From Cladophialophora immunda (Eukaryota > Ascomycota > Eurotiomycetes > Chaetothyriales > Herpotrichiellaceae): DNA of 64,000 nt. This document shows positions 1 to 10,950 of this stretch, piece by piece (position 1 is the first letter of the stretch; each line of letters opens with the position of its first letter). Location: positions 434,001 through 498,000 of the forward strand of contig NW_015622542.1 of assembly GCF_000835495.1 (NCBI RefSeq), in the 5' to 3' direction. A program made the position numbers and the translations under genes. The notes beneath the pieces were generated by a model. It did not search any database and was not told the origin of the DNA. It saw only the letters and a program-made list of their open reading frames with translations.

Positions 1-156
1 ACAGTTTACTCGTCCTCGATTCTATGGTTTGTTGCATTTGCTGCGACGTCTGGATCCTTTCACTCGCCTTGTCGTCCATCGCAGGCATCGACTTGCCCTC
101 GTATCCAAGCAGAGAGACCGAGCTAAGAACGACGCCCTTCAACTCGCCCTCCCTCT

Positions 157-750
157 CTATTGAATATCGAGTCCCTCAAACGTAACCACCAGATCGTCCT
201 TTTCGCCATGTGGCGCCGGCTTCGCGGCGTAGACACCAATCCAAACCTCCGTCTCCTTGGGCAAATCCCCCCACCAAGTCACTTCTCTCAACGGTAACCT
301 CATTCCACTCTCACTGACAAGCCAGACCCAAAGGCTTCCGTCGGCTGCATTCTCTATCTCAACAATGGCAGTGTACTCAACACTCAAAACCTCGGCAAGC
401 AGAGGCCTGAGGCTCCAATCCGCCCACCGATCCTTTGCCACGGTGCCGACCAAAGGCACATTGTCGAGGAATTCAATGCCTGTCTTGACCCAGCGAGTAG
501 TGTCACTCGTTTTTATGACCAAGCACAGTCCACCTTGATCGTACTTGTCTTTCCAGGGGGCCGAAACCGTCACCTTTGCGGATTTGAACGAGCCGACTGT
601 GCTGGTTTTGTATATTATTGGCGCATTGAAGGAGTGCGTTGCAGGGGGCTTGTCCCAAATATCTGTTCCCGGGGGACAGGTGATCTGAAAGGAACCAGAA
701 AGATCTGGGATCTCATGGTTCAAATGAACGGCCTTGAAATTGGATGCCAT
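157..750 (-). CDS. DUF1349 family protein (concanavalin-like beta-sandwich)
   Basis: Intronless 197-residue ORF that starts at the ATG complementary to 748-750. It has the pattern of the DUF1349 family (small beta-sandwich proteins of the concanavalin A-like fold, often annotated 'regulation of enolase 1'). Visible family features are the stretch RWVKTGIEF near the middle and the C-terminal run ending in WIGVYAAKP. The length is normal for the family. There is no signal peptide or membrane segment, so a cytosolic location is likely. The biochemical role is unknown in fungi; carbohydrate binding is only suggested by the fold. It lies head-to-tail with the hydrolase gene at 1498-2688. The family call is fairly safe, the function is not. 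Confidence 0.85.
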   Translation of the reverse strand: MASNFKAVHLNHEIPDLSGSFQITCPPGTDIWDKPPATHSFNAPIIYKTSTVGSFKSAKVTVSAPWKDKYDQGGLCLVIKTSDTTRWVKTGIEFLDNVPLVGTVAKDRWADWSLRPLLAEVLSVEYTAIVEIENAADGSLWVWLVSESGMRLPLREVTWWGDLPKETEVWIGVYAAKPAPHGEKDDLVVTFEGLDIQ

Positions 751-1497
751 GGTGTAATTGCTGGGCTGTCGAATGTGCGCTACAAGGTCCAGAAGACTCT
801 GGCAATTCTGGTGGTGAACAGGTATTCAATCCGTCAAGCTGATGTCTCCTCTGTCTGCGACTCAACCACTCAAGCACTCTTCTTCGAGAGTTATATACGA
901 CGTGGAAGTTGGCAGGATGGATTTGTCCGTTCTCCACGTTGCTCATCGGGATCCTGATGTGGTACCGAGGCCGCCAATCAAGAGGATAATGCGCCAAATT
1001 GGGAGCGGGCCGCCATTCTCGCAATATCCAGACGGAAATTCCGTGAAGTTCTGTGGAGGTTACTTCCCCGGATTGATACCTAGGAACGAAGTTGCGACAG
1101 ACACCACCGCCAGATCTATCCCTCCGAAGACGAATAAAGAGGGACATCGAGAGAGATCTTTAACTGCTGCTTCACTCATTGTTGAGAGGTACCGAGCCAG
1201 TGTATGTCCTCAGATTTCATACTTTATTCAGACAAAACCCGAACTGTCCTCGACCCATTGAAGACACAAAAGGACCGCATTCAATGCTACTCTGGGTTAC
1301 AGGATCAAAGGATCACTCCTCAGTTGGCTCCCTTCAAAAACCTCTCTCGAACGATGTTCGAAATTATTCTCGATTCAAGATTGTACCGCTGGATCTCTCC
1401 ACAGGAGGCTGAAGCTGCTGTGCAGGCGGACCGACTCAAACTGTTAACGACATTTCACGTGTGAAGCTTTTCCCCATCATTCCCGTACAAGTCTCGC
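751..1497. other. intergenic region
   Basis: Promoter side of the DUF1349 gene and 3' side of the hydrolase gene. Short ORFs occur on both strands, but none resembles a known family or splices into one. I see nothing else. Confidence 0.5.
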
Positions 1498-2688
1498 TCA
1501 CCCATTTTTGGGCGCCTCCGCGAAAAGTTTAGCCAGGCGCTCATCCAGCCACTTGACGTCCTCCATGTTCCCTGGTGGTCCACCGGCCCAATGTCCCCAG
1601 ATGCTTGGATAGACATCCAGCTGACCAACACCCGGAGCCATGTTTTTGACTTCATACTCGGAATCATCGGGTCTGTTAGGAAGCAGAAGAGCGTAAGTGG
1701 CCGAACAATTTGATAGTGGTCGGAATGGCCAAGCGGGCAAGAGGGCAAGAGGGCAAAATAGTCAGGGCAGCAACACTTACGGGAAGTACAGATCCGTCTT
1801 GCTGGGCAGAACCAAGGTCTTCGCCTTGATCGCCCTCATGGCCGCCTCAAAGTCTCCATTATAAGGTTCTTGCTTGCTGACGTCTCCAGCCTGCCAGGTG
1901 TACAGCATGACCAACAGATTCTCGGGATCCTTGGACTGAGCCCAAGTCTCCCAGAAGTTTACCATGAAATCCTCCAGGTCTTTGGCACCGTAGGCCGATT
2001 CGTGAAGCTTTGCGCGGTAAAAGGCCTGCGAGAAGCCCCAGCCAGCGTATCCTCTCCCGAAGGCCTTGAGACCGGTTGCCTTCTCGTGATCGGTCCACTG
2101 GCGGTTTGATTTCACGGAGGCGGTGTCCTGAGCATTCTCGACCCTGCCAAAGGTACTCCCCGCGGAACTGAGCCCTTTGCCTGCCAGCAGGGCGGATTTG
2201 ACGCCTTCCAAAAACACCTGGTTGTGGATCGAGGTCTTTGCGCTGCCGCAGAAGGGCACGGCAATGTCCACGAAGTCGGGATACTGGGTGGCCCACTGGA
2301 ACGACTGGGCGGCGCCCATGCTCCAGCCGAGCACGGCCCTCAGATGCTGGACCCCAAGCTTCTCTGTGAGCAGGCGATGTTGGGCTTTGACATTGTCGTA
2401 GAAAGTGACATCCGGGAACGGCACGACATCCGAGTTGGAAGGGCTGATGGACTGGCCGTTGCCAAAGAGGGCGGTGATAATGATGAAGTATTTGTCCGCG
2501 TTGAGGGTCTTGTCGGCGCCAATCAGCCACTCGTTGTCGGAGATGAGGCCCGAGTACCAGGATGGGTAGAGGACGGCGGGGTTGCTGGACGAGCCAAAGG
2601 TCTTGTATGCTATCCACGCCTTGGGAATGGTGGCGCCGCTTTGCAGAGCGAAGTCGCCCAGTTCGTATGTCTCGTAGTCTGCAGGCAT
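1498..2688 (-). CDS. homoserine O-acetyltransferase-like alpha/beta hydrolase
   Basis: Two exons (1781-2688 and 1498-1672) are separated by a 108 bp intron, giving 360 residues. The first exon alone would stop just after the catalytic-Asp motif. Splicing restores a C-terminal part containing YPSIWGHWAGG. The alpha/beta-hydrolase triad is visible: nucleophile Ser123 in GWSMG, Asp near residue 299 in SKTDLYFP, and His near 330 in WGHWAG. The family (MetX-like) transfers acyl groups from acyl-CoA to homoserine or serine. Many fungal members of this short type are uncharacterised and some act in secondary metabolism, so methionine synthesis should not be assumed. No targeting signal is seen. It is divergent from the flavin-reductase-like gene at 3830. 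Confidence 0.88.
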
Positions 2689-3829
2689 TGCAACTTCTCA
2701 GAGAGGAGAATGGCGATGGATGTCTCGGTTTGATCTCCTGTTGCCCTCAACGCAGGGTCAGATGAGTGAACAAGAAGAGCAACAAAGGATATGTGATGCC
2801 TCCTCTTCTCAATCCGTGCTCAAGTCGAGCACAAGACCTGTCCCCTCGTATCACCAGCACATGCCGTGAAACTCTGACCCCGCAAGGTCGCTCATCTCCA
2901 CTCGACGCCTCATGAGGAATGGTTGCTTCTGATACCGTGAGGGAGGAGGTGACGGTGATGGGTGGTGGCGGATTTCTCCCGCCGTCCGAGAGTGAAAGAG
3001 TGAGACGCAGATTGGGATCCAACCGGGAGAGGGAGAGGGAGAGGGAGGTTGTAACCAGAGAGTGACGGGGACCAAGATGGGCGTTGTGGTTTAAGGTTCC
3101 CCTCCATTCCCCATGTTCGTCTCCTGCTTTTATACTCGGTACTGCTGCGCTTGGCCAACGTTCCTGCACGGATGAGAGGTCAAGTGTCGATCAATTGTTA
3201 TCATCGACTGGCTCGACAGGTAATGGGCGCGCTGAGTAGCTGTTGTTGAAGCGCAGGCATTGATCGGTGTAGATGTACGGAAAAGTCATGACGTAGAGTT
3301 GATAAAGACAGTGACTGCGACTTGCACCCGCAGCATGGTCTACTGTCGAGATTTTGTAGATAGACACAACACAAGTCACGGTTTTCCACCTCTCTCTCAC
3401 TTTGTGCAATTTACGGTACCCTCAGTCGCAGATCATCGGGCAAAAACTGAACTCTTCCTCTACTTGCGTCCGGACTTGATGCCCTATCCCCACTGTCTGA
3501 ATCGAGCCATTTATCCTGGGGTTGCAGAGAACTACGATTTCTAAGCTATCTGGGACCTTTTGTCAGGTACACCACACCGTTGCCCGGAAAGCCCGATAAA
3601 ATCATAATCTCACAGCTTACATCGCTTACTTGTGCTGCCCAGGTCAACTCCGGCAGTGACATACCCAGATACACCTCCCTGAGAACAACCAGCATCAGGC
3701 CCCGAGAACCATCGTGTTGAAACAACACAACATCAAACCAAGTCTACGAGACTCAACCAACGTTCACACCCATCAAGGATACCCCATCTCGATCCCACCT
3801 TCTTTCCCTGTTAGTTGCCTCCGCCCAGA
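2689..3829. other. divergent intergenic region
   Basis: 1.1 kb between the starts of the hydrolase (-) and the flavin-reductase-like gene (+), so it probably holds both promoters. It includes a short GA-rich tandem repeat at 3025-3048. No further gene is recognised. Confidence 0.5.
3025..3048. repeat. GGGAGA microsatellite (4 units)
   Basis: Four tandem 6 bp units, the last with one change. Such polypurine runs are common in fungal promoters and 5' UTRs; no function can be read from it. Confidence 0.8.
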
Positions 3830-4753
3830 ATGTCTGCAGCCCCGTCAAACCCACAGGAGGCGCAGGAGAAGCACGACGCAGAGGCGAGCGTGAAGCGCAA
3901 TCCGCACGGCGACTTTGGCCAAGTGCAGGCCTCGCGCCCGGACTGGGACGAGGCGCGCACGTGGCGATTCACCAAGACGCGGAATCCCGAGTGGACGTAC
4001 GGATCGGGGTCGGGAGCATCCATCTCGAATACCACGTCTGAGAAGCAACACATCAGCATCGACCCCTACGCGCCGGGCCGGCAGCCGGTGCAGAACTACA
4101 AGCTGCTCATCAGCGGCATCATCCCGCGGCCGGTGGGCTTCCTGTCGACGCGGTCGGCGGACGGGGCGTCGACGAACCTGGCGCCGTTCTCGTACACGCA
4201 GCTCTTCAACCACGACCCGCCCATCTTCTGCGTCGGGTTCTCGGGCGGCTTCGACAACGCCAAGGACTCGCTGCGCAACTTGATCGAGAGCGGCGAGTGC
4301 GTCATCAACATCATCTCCGAAGACTTTGTCGAGGCCGCCAACGCCTGCGCCATCGATCTGCCCTACGGCCTGTCCGAGTGGGGCGTCTCCGGCCTGCATC
4401 CCGCCGACTGCGAGGTGGTCCAGTGCTCGCGGGTCAAGGAGAGCGTGTTCAGCGTCGAGGGCAAGCTGGTCTCGACGCAGGAGTTCGAGTCGCGCTCGCC
4501 GAAGACACCGGGCAAAAAGACCGGGGTCTTGGCCATCATCGAAGGAGTCAGGTTCTGGGTCAGAGAAGATGCCATCAACGAGGACAGGACGCTGATCGAC
4601 CCCGCCGTGCTCAGGCCCGTGGCTAGACTGGGAGGCATCACGTATGCCAGAGTCGTGGACGGGTTTGAGCTTCCCAGGCCCGTCTTGAAGGACGAGAGGG
4701 CCCAGGGCAAGCTCGGCGAAGAGCTGCTCAAGGAAAAGGTAGAAGGACAGTGA
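3830..4753 (+). CDS. flavin reductase-like (FMN-binding split-barrel) protein
   Basis: Intronless, 307 residues. I start at the ATG at 3830; the open frame extends 15 nt upstream only through a TTG. Residues about 85-250 match the flavin reductase-like / DIM6-NTAB family. The entry motif YKLLISGIIPRPVGFLSTRS is followed by NLAPFSYTQLFNHDPPIFCVGF and NIISEDFVEAANAC, which form the FMN-binding split barrel. Such proteins reduce flavins or act as small FMN oxidoreductases in the cytosol. The substrate is unknown. The first 80 residues are charged and low-complexity. Its third positions are markedly G/C-rich, which explains a long antisense open frame over it that I do not consider a gene. Confidence 0.88.
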   Translation: MSAAPSNPQEAQEKHDAEASVKRNPHGDFGQVQASRPDWDEARTWRFTKTRNPEWTYGSGSGASISNTTSEKQHISIDPYAPGRQPVQNYKLLISGIIPRPVGFLSTRSADGASTNLAPFSYTQLFNHDPPIFCVGFSGGFDNAKDSLRNLIESGECVINIISEDFVEAANACAIDLPYGLSEWGVSGLHPADCEVVQCSRVKESVFSVEGKLVSTQEFESRSPKTPGKKTGVLAIIEGVRFWVREDAINEDRTLIDPAVLRPVARLGGITYARVVDGFELPRPVLKDERAQGKLGEELLKEKVEGQ

Positions 4754-4792
4754 GATAGACGGATTCATGTTCGAGCGTGGTTTTTGGCGGTC

Positions 4793-4807
4793 TTTTTTTT
4801 TTTTTTT
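4793..4807 (+). repeat. 15-nt T tract downstream of the flavin-reductase-like stop
   Basis: An uninterrupted run of 15 T begins about 40 bp after the stop codon. It may belong to the 3' end-formation region. A simple homopolymer is the only thing directly seen. Confidence 0.6.
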
Positions 4808-4980
4808 AGAAACGGGATCGAGAAGACAAGTCTGAGGACTAATGGCGATAGATAGATCGCAACGGATATTCAATAGATGGATGGGAGGATTTCACGAGAA
4901 GATGGGAAAGGCTGGATACATAGCCGAACTAGAAATATTCGCATGGCATGGAATGTAACCTCATATTTCCAAACGAATGT

Positions 4981-5004
4981 ATATGGCAGGTCAACCTGCC
5001 ATAT
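4981..5004. repeat. 24 bp palindrome (11 bp perfect arms, 2 nt spacer)
   Basis: ATATGGCAGGT and its exact reverse complement flank the dinucleotide CA. It lies between two convergent genes, so it could form a short hairpin in either 3' UTR, or be a dyad protein-binding site. Confidence 0.75.
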
Positions 5005-5407
5005 GAACGACAACATCATATATGACATATCCCCCCTCTCTCCACCCTTCAGGCCGCAAGGCAGGTGTCTGCATCTATCCATGTCTTCGTTGAAAGCTGT
5101 TTTCAAGCAAGTTGCAGGACTGAATCCCCGAGCTGGAACGGATGTCGGGTCGTGTCCGCCGTCGATTGGGCAAATAGACAAGCCTGTGTGTTGTGGTGAA
5201 GGCTGGGCACCATGTCTTCAGAGATCGAACGAGACGAGCCTTCTCGTTCGCCCTGCTCATCATCATCTTCCTTCCACTCTGGGAAACCAATGGAGGACGC
5301 CGAACGAGAGCTCTCGCCGCAAGGCCTCGTCTGTCCGGCAGCATTGCCTCCCCTTGTTTCACGGCACCCCTTCTCTTCCCTTGCTCTGCCACTTGTAAAG
5401 TCCGTAT

Positions 5408-7811
5408 TTAAAAGAACTTGCCCTTGACTTCGACGTGGCTTCTCACAACTCCCTCTCCATCGGCGTACATTTCTCTCTCCGAGTCGCCCGTGACGGGGCT
5501 AACTCTTCCCGTGTAGAAGCTCGCGGTCGGCGCCGCGGGCTTGTCCAGCGCATCGAACTTCGTGCCGCGAACCTTCGCGAGGGACCACTGAACAGCGAGC
5601 CTTAATCCGAACGCACCGAGCGCCCACAAAAGCCCACCAACGGGTGCAGCCACGAACGCCCCGAAGGCGGACCAATCGTTCCCGTACAGGCCCGCTTCAA
5701 GCAACAGAAGAGCCCCCGCGGAGCTGGCGTCTCCCTTGTAGAAAACAAGACCGAATAGGAAGACAGTAAATATACCGCCCAGTCCTCCCACTACCACTTC
5801 AAACCCGCGCCAGGCATAGCATCGATCGTTGAGACCGATGACCAAAACGGGGATGGACGACGCGGAGATGAGATCGGAGATGAGGTAGATCTGTAGCACG
5901 GACGGTGACTTCAACGCCACCACTACCACGGGGACAATGATCAACACAACCGTCGCTCGGAGAATCCAGAGGTTCAACTTGTTGCGGAAGATGTCGTTCG
6001 ACCCGGTGCTCACCATGGCGGATTGAAAGCTGTCGAAAGCGGCGGTGGACAGAGCAACCGTCATGACGATCACGATCCCCACGACCCAGGCGGGAAGCTG
6101 CTCCAGTAACAGGAAGAAGGCGATGGAAGACTGCTGTGGCGGGTCGCCCAAGGCCCCGGACCACCCGGCCAAAAGCCCAGACACGCCACAGAGCGTCAGG
6201 ATGATGGCGACGGCCACGGTCGCAATGCTCACACCAACCCACAGATCTTTATCCGTCTTCGCCGCAAACGTCCTCATCCAAAACCCTGATATGAAGAAAT
6301 CGTTCGTGAGGATCGCTACTGGGAGGATGTAAACCAATTGCCAGCCTAGCAAGCTGGCATTCAGGTATCCGCTCTTGTCAATCAAGTCTTGTTGTACATG
6401 GGTTTCCACGCCCACAGTAATGCACCCAATGATGATCAGCCCTACGACCATGGCGCCTTGGATGTTGTCGGTGATGAAAGAGACTTTGAACCCGCCGAGG
6501 GAAGTGTAGATTGTGGTCACGGCGCACTCCACTATTACGACAGGGAGGCCGTTGAGCCCAGTCAGGGCATTGATGATTTGTTGGAGAGCAGAAAGCTCGG
6601 CAACCATGTAGAGGAAAAGGGTGATAAGCCTGATATTGGATTAGACGCGTGAAGACCAAAGGAAAGAGGAGGAGGTCCGTACGTCAAGGCCGAGAGATAC
6701 AGTGCAGTAATAGCTCCATATCGCTGTCGGGTCCACTCGGTAAGTACAAAGCCCTCGGGACATTTTCTCCTGATGATGGGCCCAAGATAGGCAAAGACAA
6801 GAAGTGGCAAGGCCGAGGAGAGACTGTAGACCACAAGGCCCTGGACACCCGCGATGGTGGAAATCTGCGGGTACGAGAATAAAATCCCTGAACCCAAAGC
6901 TGTTTGCCGAAAATGTAGGACATTTGTCAGTATGGACGATCTTCACGAATTAGGGGAAGGGGGGACAGGGTTGAAGAAGCTGGCAGCACGTTTCCCACGC
7001 AAGCATTAACTTGATCGAGTTTTGACGGTACAATCTCAGCATTGTGTGATCGGCATTTCGCAGCTCGTTTCATCTCTGGTTGCTTGAATAAGAAGCCAGG
7101 TGGATGAAGGCCGAGGGAAACGATCAGACACAAGCGCCCGTAGTGCTGCACATTGGCCCTTGAGCCTTTGGCGTTGGAAGGAAGCCACTCAACGCCTGTA
7201 CCTGTTCGAGGTAGACAATCAGAGTAGAGGAGCAGAGCACGGAATCTCTTCTGTCGGCCAAAAGCAACAAGAGCCAATGGCGTTGATGCAAGCATACGAA
7301 CCTCAGATGGAGAGCATTGCTCAGTATGCCAACGAGTCAAAGTATTGTATCGATCAAACGAGGTCCTGTATCACCTCGAAAAAGCTGGATATATCGCCCC
7401 ATTGCTGGTTGCACCGTTGCTGTCGACGGTGCCTAGCCCTCGTGCTGCCGCCGCTTCAGGCTGTTGCTGCTCTTCGAGCACACTCACCCGACGCGATGAA
7501 GTTGAGGGCCAAAGGTATGCCTGGGAAATGTATCAGCCACCGAGTCTTTCTTCCAAGGCGGAGTCCTCGAAGGTTGGTCGGATGGAGTCATGTTCTGTAC
7601 CCTTCTGTGTTCGCAAAGTGGCGAGATACTCGCCCTTTGTTTGGTGCCGCAGCGTCCATGCGACGAAGAGACCGAAGACACTAGTCAGGCACCTTGTTAG
7701 TCTCCTTCTCTTGTTTCGCGACATGAGGCCAGGGTTATGAGGTGCGCACAGGAAAGCTGCGTAAGTAGTGTAGATGATGGCGTTGGACGCCTGTTGAGAT
7801 GGTTGACCCAT
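5408..7811 (-). CDS. sodium:solute symporter (SSS family, Dur3-related)
   Basis: Five exons: 7750-7811, 7601-7680, 7488-7520, 6683-6899 and 5408-6629, giving 537 residues. The first exons encode SNAIIYTTYAAFL, VFGLFVAWTLRHQTKGEYL and IPLALNFIAS, which join in frame to ALGSGILFSYPQISTIAGVQ. The rest is a polytopic protein with about 12 membrane segments and the SSS landmarks RRKCPEGFVLTEWTRQRYG and SLGGFKVSFITDNIQG. Relatives include fungal urea/polyamine (Dur3-type) transporters, but this protein is shorter than classic Dur3 (about 650-700 residues), so the substrate is open. It acts in the plasma membrane. Introns 1, 2 and 4 are 69, 80 and 53 bp; intron 3 is 588 bp, an outlier. The exon set keeps frame throughout. 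Confidence 0.88.
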
Positions 7812-8350
7812 TGTGGACTTTGCCGTGTCAATCACTAACGACGACTTTGTGGTCTTTCGTGGTTATGAGTGTCTGTACAGAGTGCAGAGCTCTTGTACTC
7901 TCTCAGTCGAGGCGGAAGAAGAAAAAGGAAAAAACTTCGCAGGCTCATCCGGACGTGGGGCAACTTGGTTTTCTTGTGGTCTTGGGCATGAGCTCATGCG
8001 ACATCAGCTCAACCTCGGGTTATGACAAGACGCCAGTCACACCATCCCGCCAATGGCGACCATAGCACCCTCGCTAACCGGCTCAGAAGCCCTCCGACCT
8101 GCCCACTGGACACGGTGCTCTCTGCTCCAGCTGGCACTTTGCTCACGGTGTAGAAGGACACCAACACTCAGCAATATCCATATCAGCTCATTCGCGTACC
8201 AGTTAATCCCACTCTCTGGAGTCATATTTTCGTTTCACACTTCCGCAAATACTCGATCCGTTATCTCTTTCAAGTCGTTTCGAGTCCGAACATGTTCGCC
8301 GCCTGCATCTTTCCTGGCAGGTCAAGGCACCCAAACCCCATTTGCAGCGT
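7812..8350. other. intergenic region
   Basis: Upstream region of the symporter gene and 3' side of the RRM-like gene. I see no additional gene or clear element. Confidence 0.5.
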
Positions 8351-10475
8351 TCAATCATTGCGAATTGCACTCGCTTTTTCGCACGGATCCTCTGCAAACT
8401 CAACATGACATCCATACCAATCGTCGCTTCGAATAAGATGGCTTTTGAATTGGACTGCGTGGCTGATGTTGGCGAACCGGAAGACGATGGTGCGAATCTG
8501 TTGCAGCAGTCAGCTGGAGCTCGTATTGGAAGTCGTGAAAAACCAGAACTTATCAAACTCACCCCGTTGCGATACGTATCCTGAACGGCCTCGACTTGAC
8601 GTGTGCCAGTCTTTCCTTCAGCAAGCTTGTTCAAAGCCACAATCCCCCAGTCGTCGTCGGCGCCGCTCACCTTGACCACACGTGTCGCTCCACAGTCAAG
8701 ATATCCCTGCAACATTCCAGAGACCACATCCACCTGCTCTTTCTTGTGCACGAGGACAAACCACTTCCGGCCTTGATAGCGGATTTCTAAACCTTTGGGA
8801 TACTCGGCGTAGTAGCGATCGCAGGCGTCGGCAGAGGTAAAGGTGACGTGGGCCGAGATTGTGATCCGCTCAGGGTTGGAGTCAATGAGCCTCATACCTT
8901 CGATAGCACCACCATGAATCAGAGATTGAACGAGGGTGAAATCAGTACCACGTGGTAGACCAGTGAGGATGACAGTACGTGGGCGAGATTCTAACAAAAA
9001 TTAGTGACCAAAGCATCCAACAGACTGAGAAAGTCTTACTGGATTTGTTTCGGGCAGCTGGTGCCCCCCACGACTTGAAGCGGACGAGGTTCTCTCTATC
9101 CTCTTGCTCATCATCGTCGTCATTATCCTCTTCGACACTGTCGTCTGTGTCCGTGCTGGCGGTCACCACAATGGTGGGGGACTGGGTATGTGGCAGGGGA
9201 GTAACACTGTCGCTTGCTTTATGAATTACTGGGACGCTCTCTTCCCCACTGTTCTCCGCGACTGTGCTGTGTCCATGCAGATTGGGAGTAGATGTTGACA
9301 GAGGCTTGTCTTTGACAGCAGCCGCAGCTGTTGGTTCTTGCCGTTCCTCTTCATCCTCCTTTACGTTGCCAAGCGCATGCATAGGTGGGCCTTCGTTGAA
9401 GCTGGGAAATGGAACTACCCCTGTCGAGTCCCTCACTTGCTCTGAATCTGCGTGCATCGTCAGAAAGTCTGTGATATGGGATAGACTCTGGGCTTACAGT
9501 CATTCCCGTACTGCTGCTCATTCTTGCAGACATAGTCCACAACAGGAGTGTGGCACGAAACACTGTCAGGACTCTTCTCTTGCCAGGCTTCGTGCTGGTC
9601 AGCTGATGAACTTGTTAGTCAACTTGAAGGGCTACCACAAGATATACTCACAGCTCTTATTAGGCCCGTCGTTTTGGCTCGCGCTGGCTCGGCGGTTGAC
9701 TGACGTTCGTTCAGCATAGTGGATCGAGGCAGCATCCGGTGTGCATGGGTTTGATTCTTGGTCCCCATCTGTTGCCAAAGATGAGCAAGCGTGAGAAGAA
9801 TTCTCAGCCTGGAGGTTGACCGAAGGAACATGATCACTGGCGATGAAATTATGGGCCAAATTCTGCTCTTTTGACTTTCGAAATCGGTCAACCACATTGT
9901 TCATGTAACCCTGAGTCTGTTTGCTTAATTCCGCCAACTTGTCCTCGGTGAGGTGCTCGATGCCAGGCTTTTTTCCGACCAGGAGTCTATGCTGGGTCGG
10001 CGTCAGTGGCCGTTTATTAGGGATGTTAGGGTGCTCCTCGAAGAGCACTTGCTCAGCATCTGGGTTTGTCGGCTCAGTGACAAGGCCATTTTGATCTTGA
10101 ACTAAGTCAACCCGAGCAGATTTTTGCGTCGAGGTTACTTGAGGGAACGGTGATTGGAACGGTGCCAGAGGGCTCGCATCAGGTCCCCGTTGATGTGACA
10201 ATTGAACACCTTGTGGATCATTGCTTGTTTTAGGGAGGCCATTTTCAACGTGACGATTGGCGACGGTGATCTTGGGAGAGAAGTCCTTGACAAAATCAGC
10301 GCTAGCTTCGTGAAGATGGGCTGTCAAAAATATCACTTACTGGACTCTGTGGATTGAGCTTCGACCAGGGATCGTTGAATTGTGTCTCAGTCTCTGCAGA
10401 CTTCGAGGTGCCTCTGAGCACCTCTAAGAATCTGGCGATATGGGCAGGATCGTCGTACAGCGATGAAGCGGCCAT
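8351..10475 (-). CDS. RRM-like RNA-binding protein, uncharacterised
   Basis: Six exons by my splicing (10341-10475, 9652-10285, 9498-9602, 9040-9447, 8563-8990, 8351-8497), 618 residues. Introns are 49-65 bp. The N-terminal two thirds is polar and low-complexity, with an acidic run of Asp/Glu just before the C-terminal region. The last ~190 residues look like one or two RRM-type beta-alpha-beta units. The first opens with RPRTVILTGLPRGTDFTLVQ, followed by the ITISAHVTFTSADACDRYYAE strand-helix. The final exon has TIVFRFANISHAVQFKSHL. Canonical RNP1 aromatic residues are not obvious, so RNA binding is inferred. Intron 1 (10286-10340, AAG acceptor) is the least certain junction. Conserved-looking fungal protein of unknown role. 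Confidence 0.72.
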
Positions 10476-10950
10476 GATTGCAACGGCACCGGTTCTGGGG
10501 TTTCGTGAGACAGATCGAGGAAGGCGCAATGGAGACAGCAGTGATTTAAGGAGAAGAGAAAGAAGTTGTGGGTTGTTGTTGATCTGATGAAAGGAAAGAC
10601 TCAGGCGCGGTCAGCAACAGTCGCACTCACCATTCACTCACAGGAAGAATGAGACTTATGGACGACCATGGTCACTATCGACTCGCACCCATCCTTGGCG
10701 ATCTATAGATCAGTGAAAGTCAAGTTAAGAGCAAAAGTGACGAGGAAGGTATGCCCGCTTAGGTGGCAGAAAAAGCTGCGAAACAGCTTCAGCATTTATA
10801 TTTCTCCTTTTTTCCATGAAGAGGTCTCTTTTCACAATTGATTCTCACAGCCGCGTCGTTCACGTCGACGGGAAAATGCTTTTACAAGCTCATGATATCC
10901 CACGTTTGAGATTTATCTTGCTCCGAACGCCATCGCTATGCTCAAAGATT
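10476..10950. other. intergenic region
   Basis: Promoter side of the RRM-like gene and 3' side of the mannosyltransferase gene. Nothing specific is recognised. Confidence 0.5.

Larger units (their letters stand above)
4754..5407. other. convergent intergenic region
   Basis: Lies between the 3' ends of the flavin-reductase-like gene (+) and the symporter gene (-). It contains a 15-T run shortly after the first stop and a 24 bp palindrome, listed separately. No gene is recognised. Confidence 0.5.

Noticed and set aside
3845..4873. 342-codon open frame antisense to the flavin-reductase-like gene
   Set aside because: Arg/Asp/Leu-rich product with no family pattern. It is explained by the strong third-position G/C bias of the sense gene.
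7100..7684. 194-codon plus-strand frame over the long symporter intron
   Set aside because: It overlaps coding exons of the symporter on the other strand and resembles nothing known.
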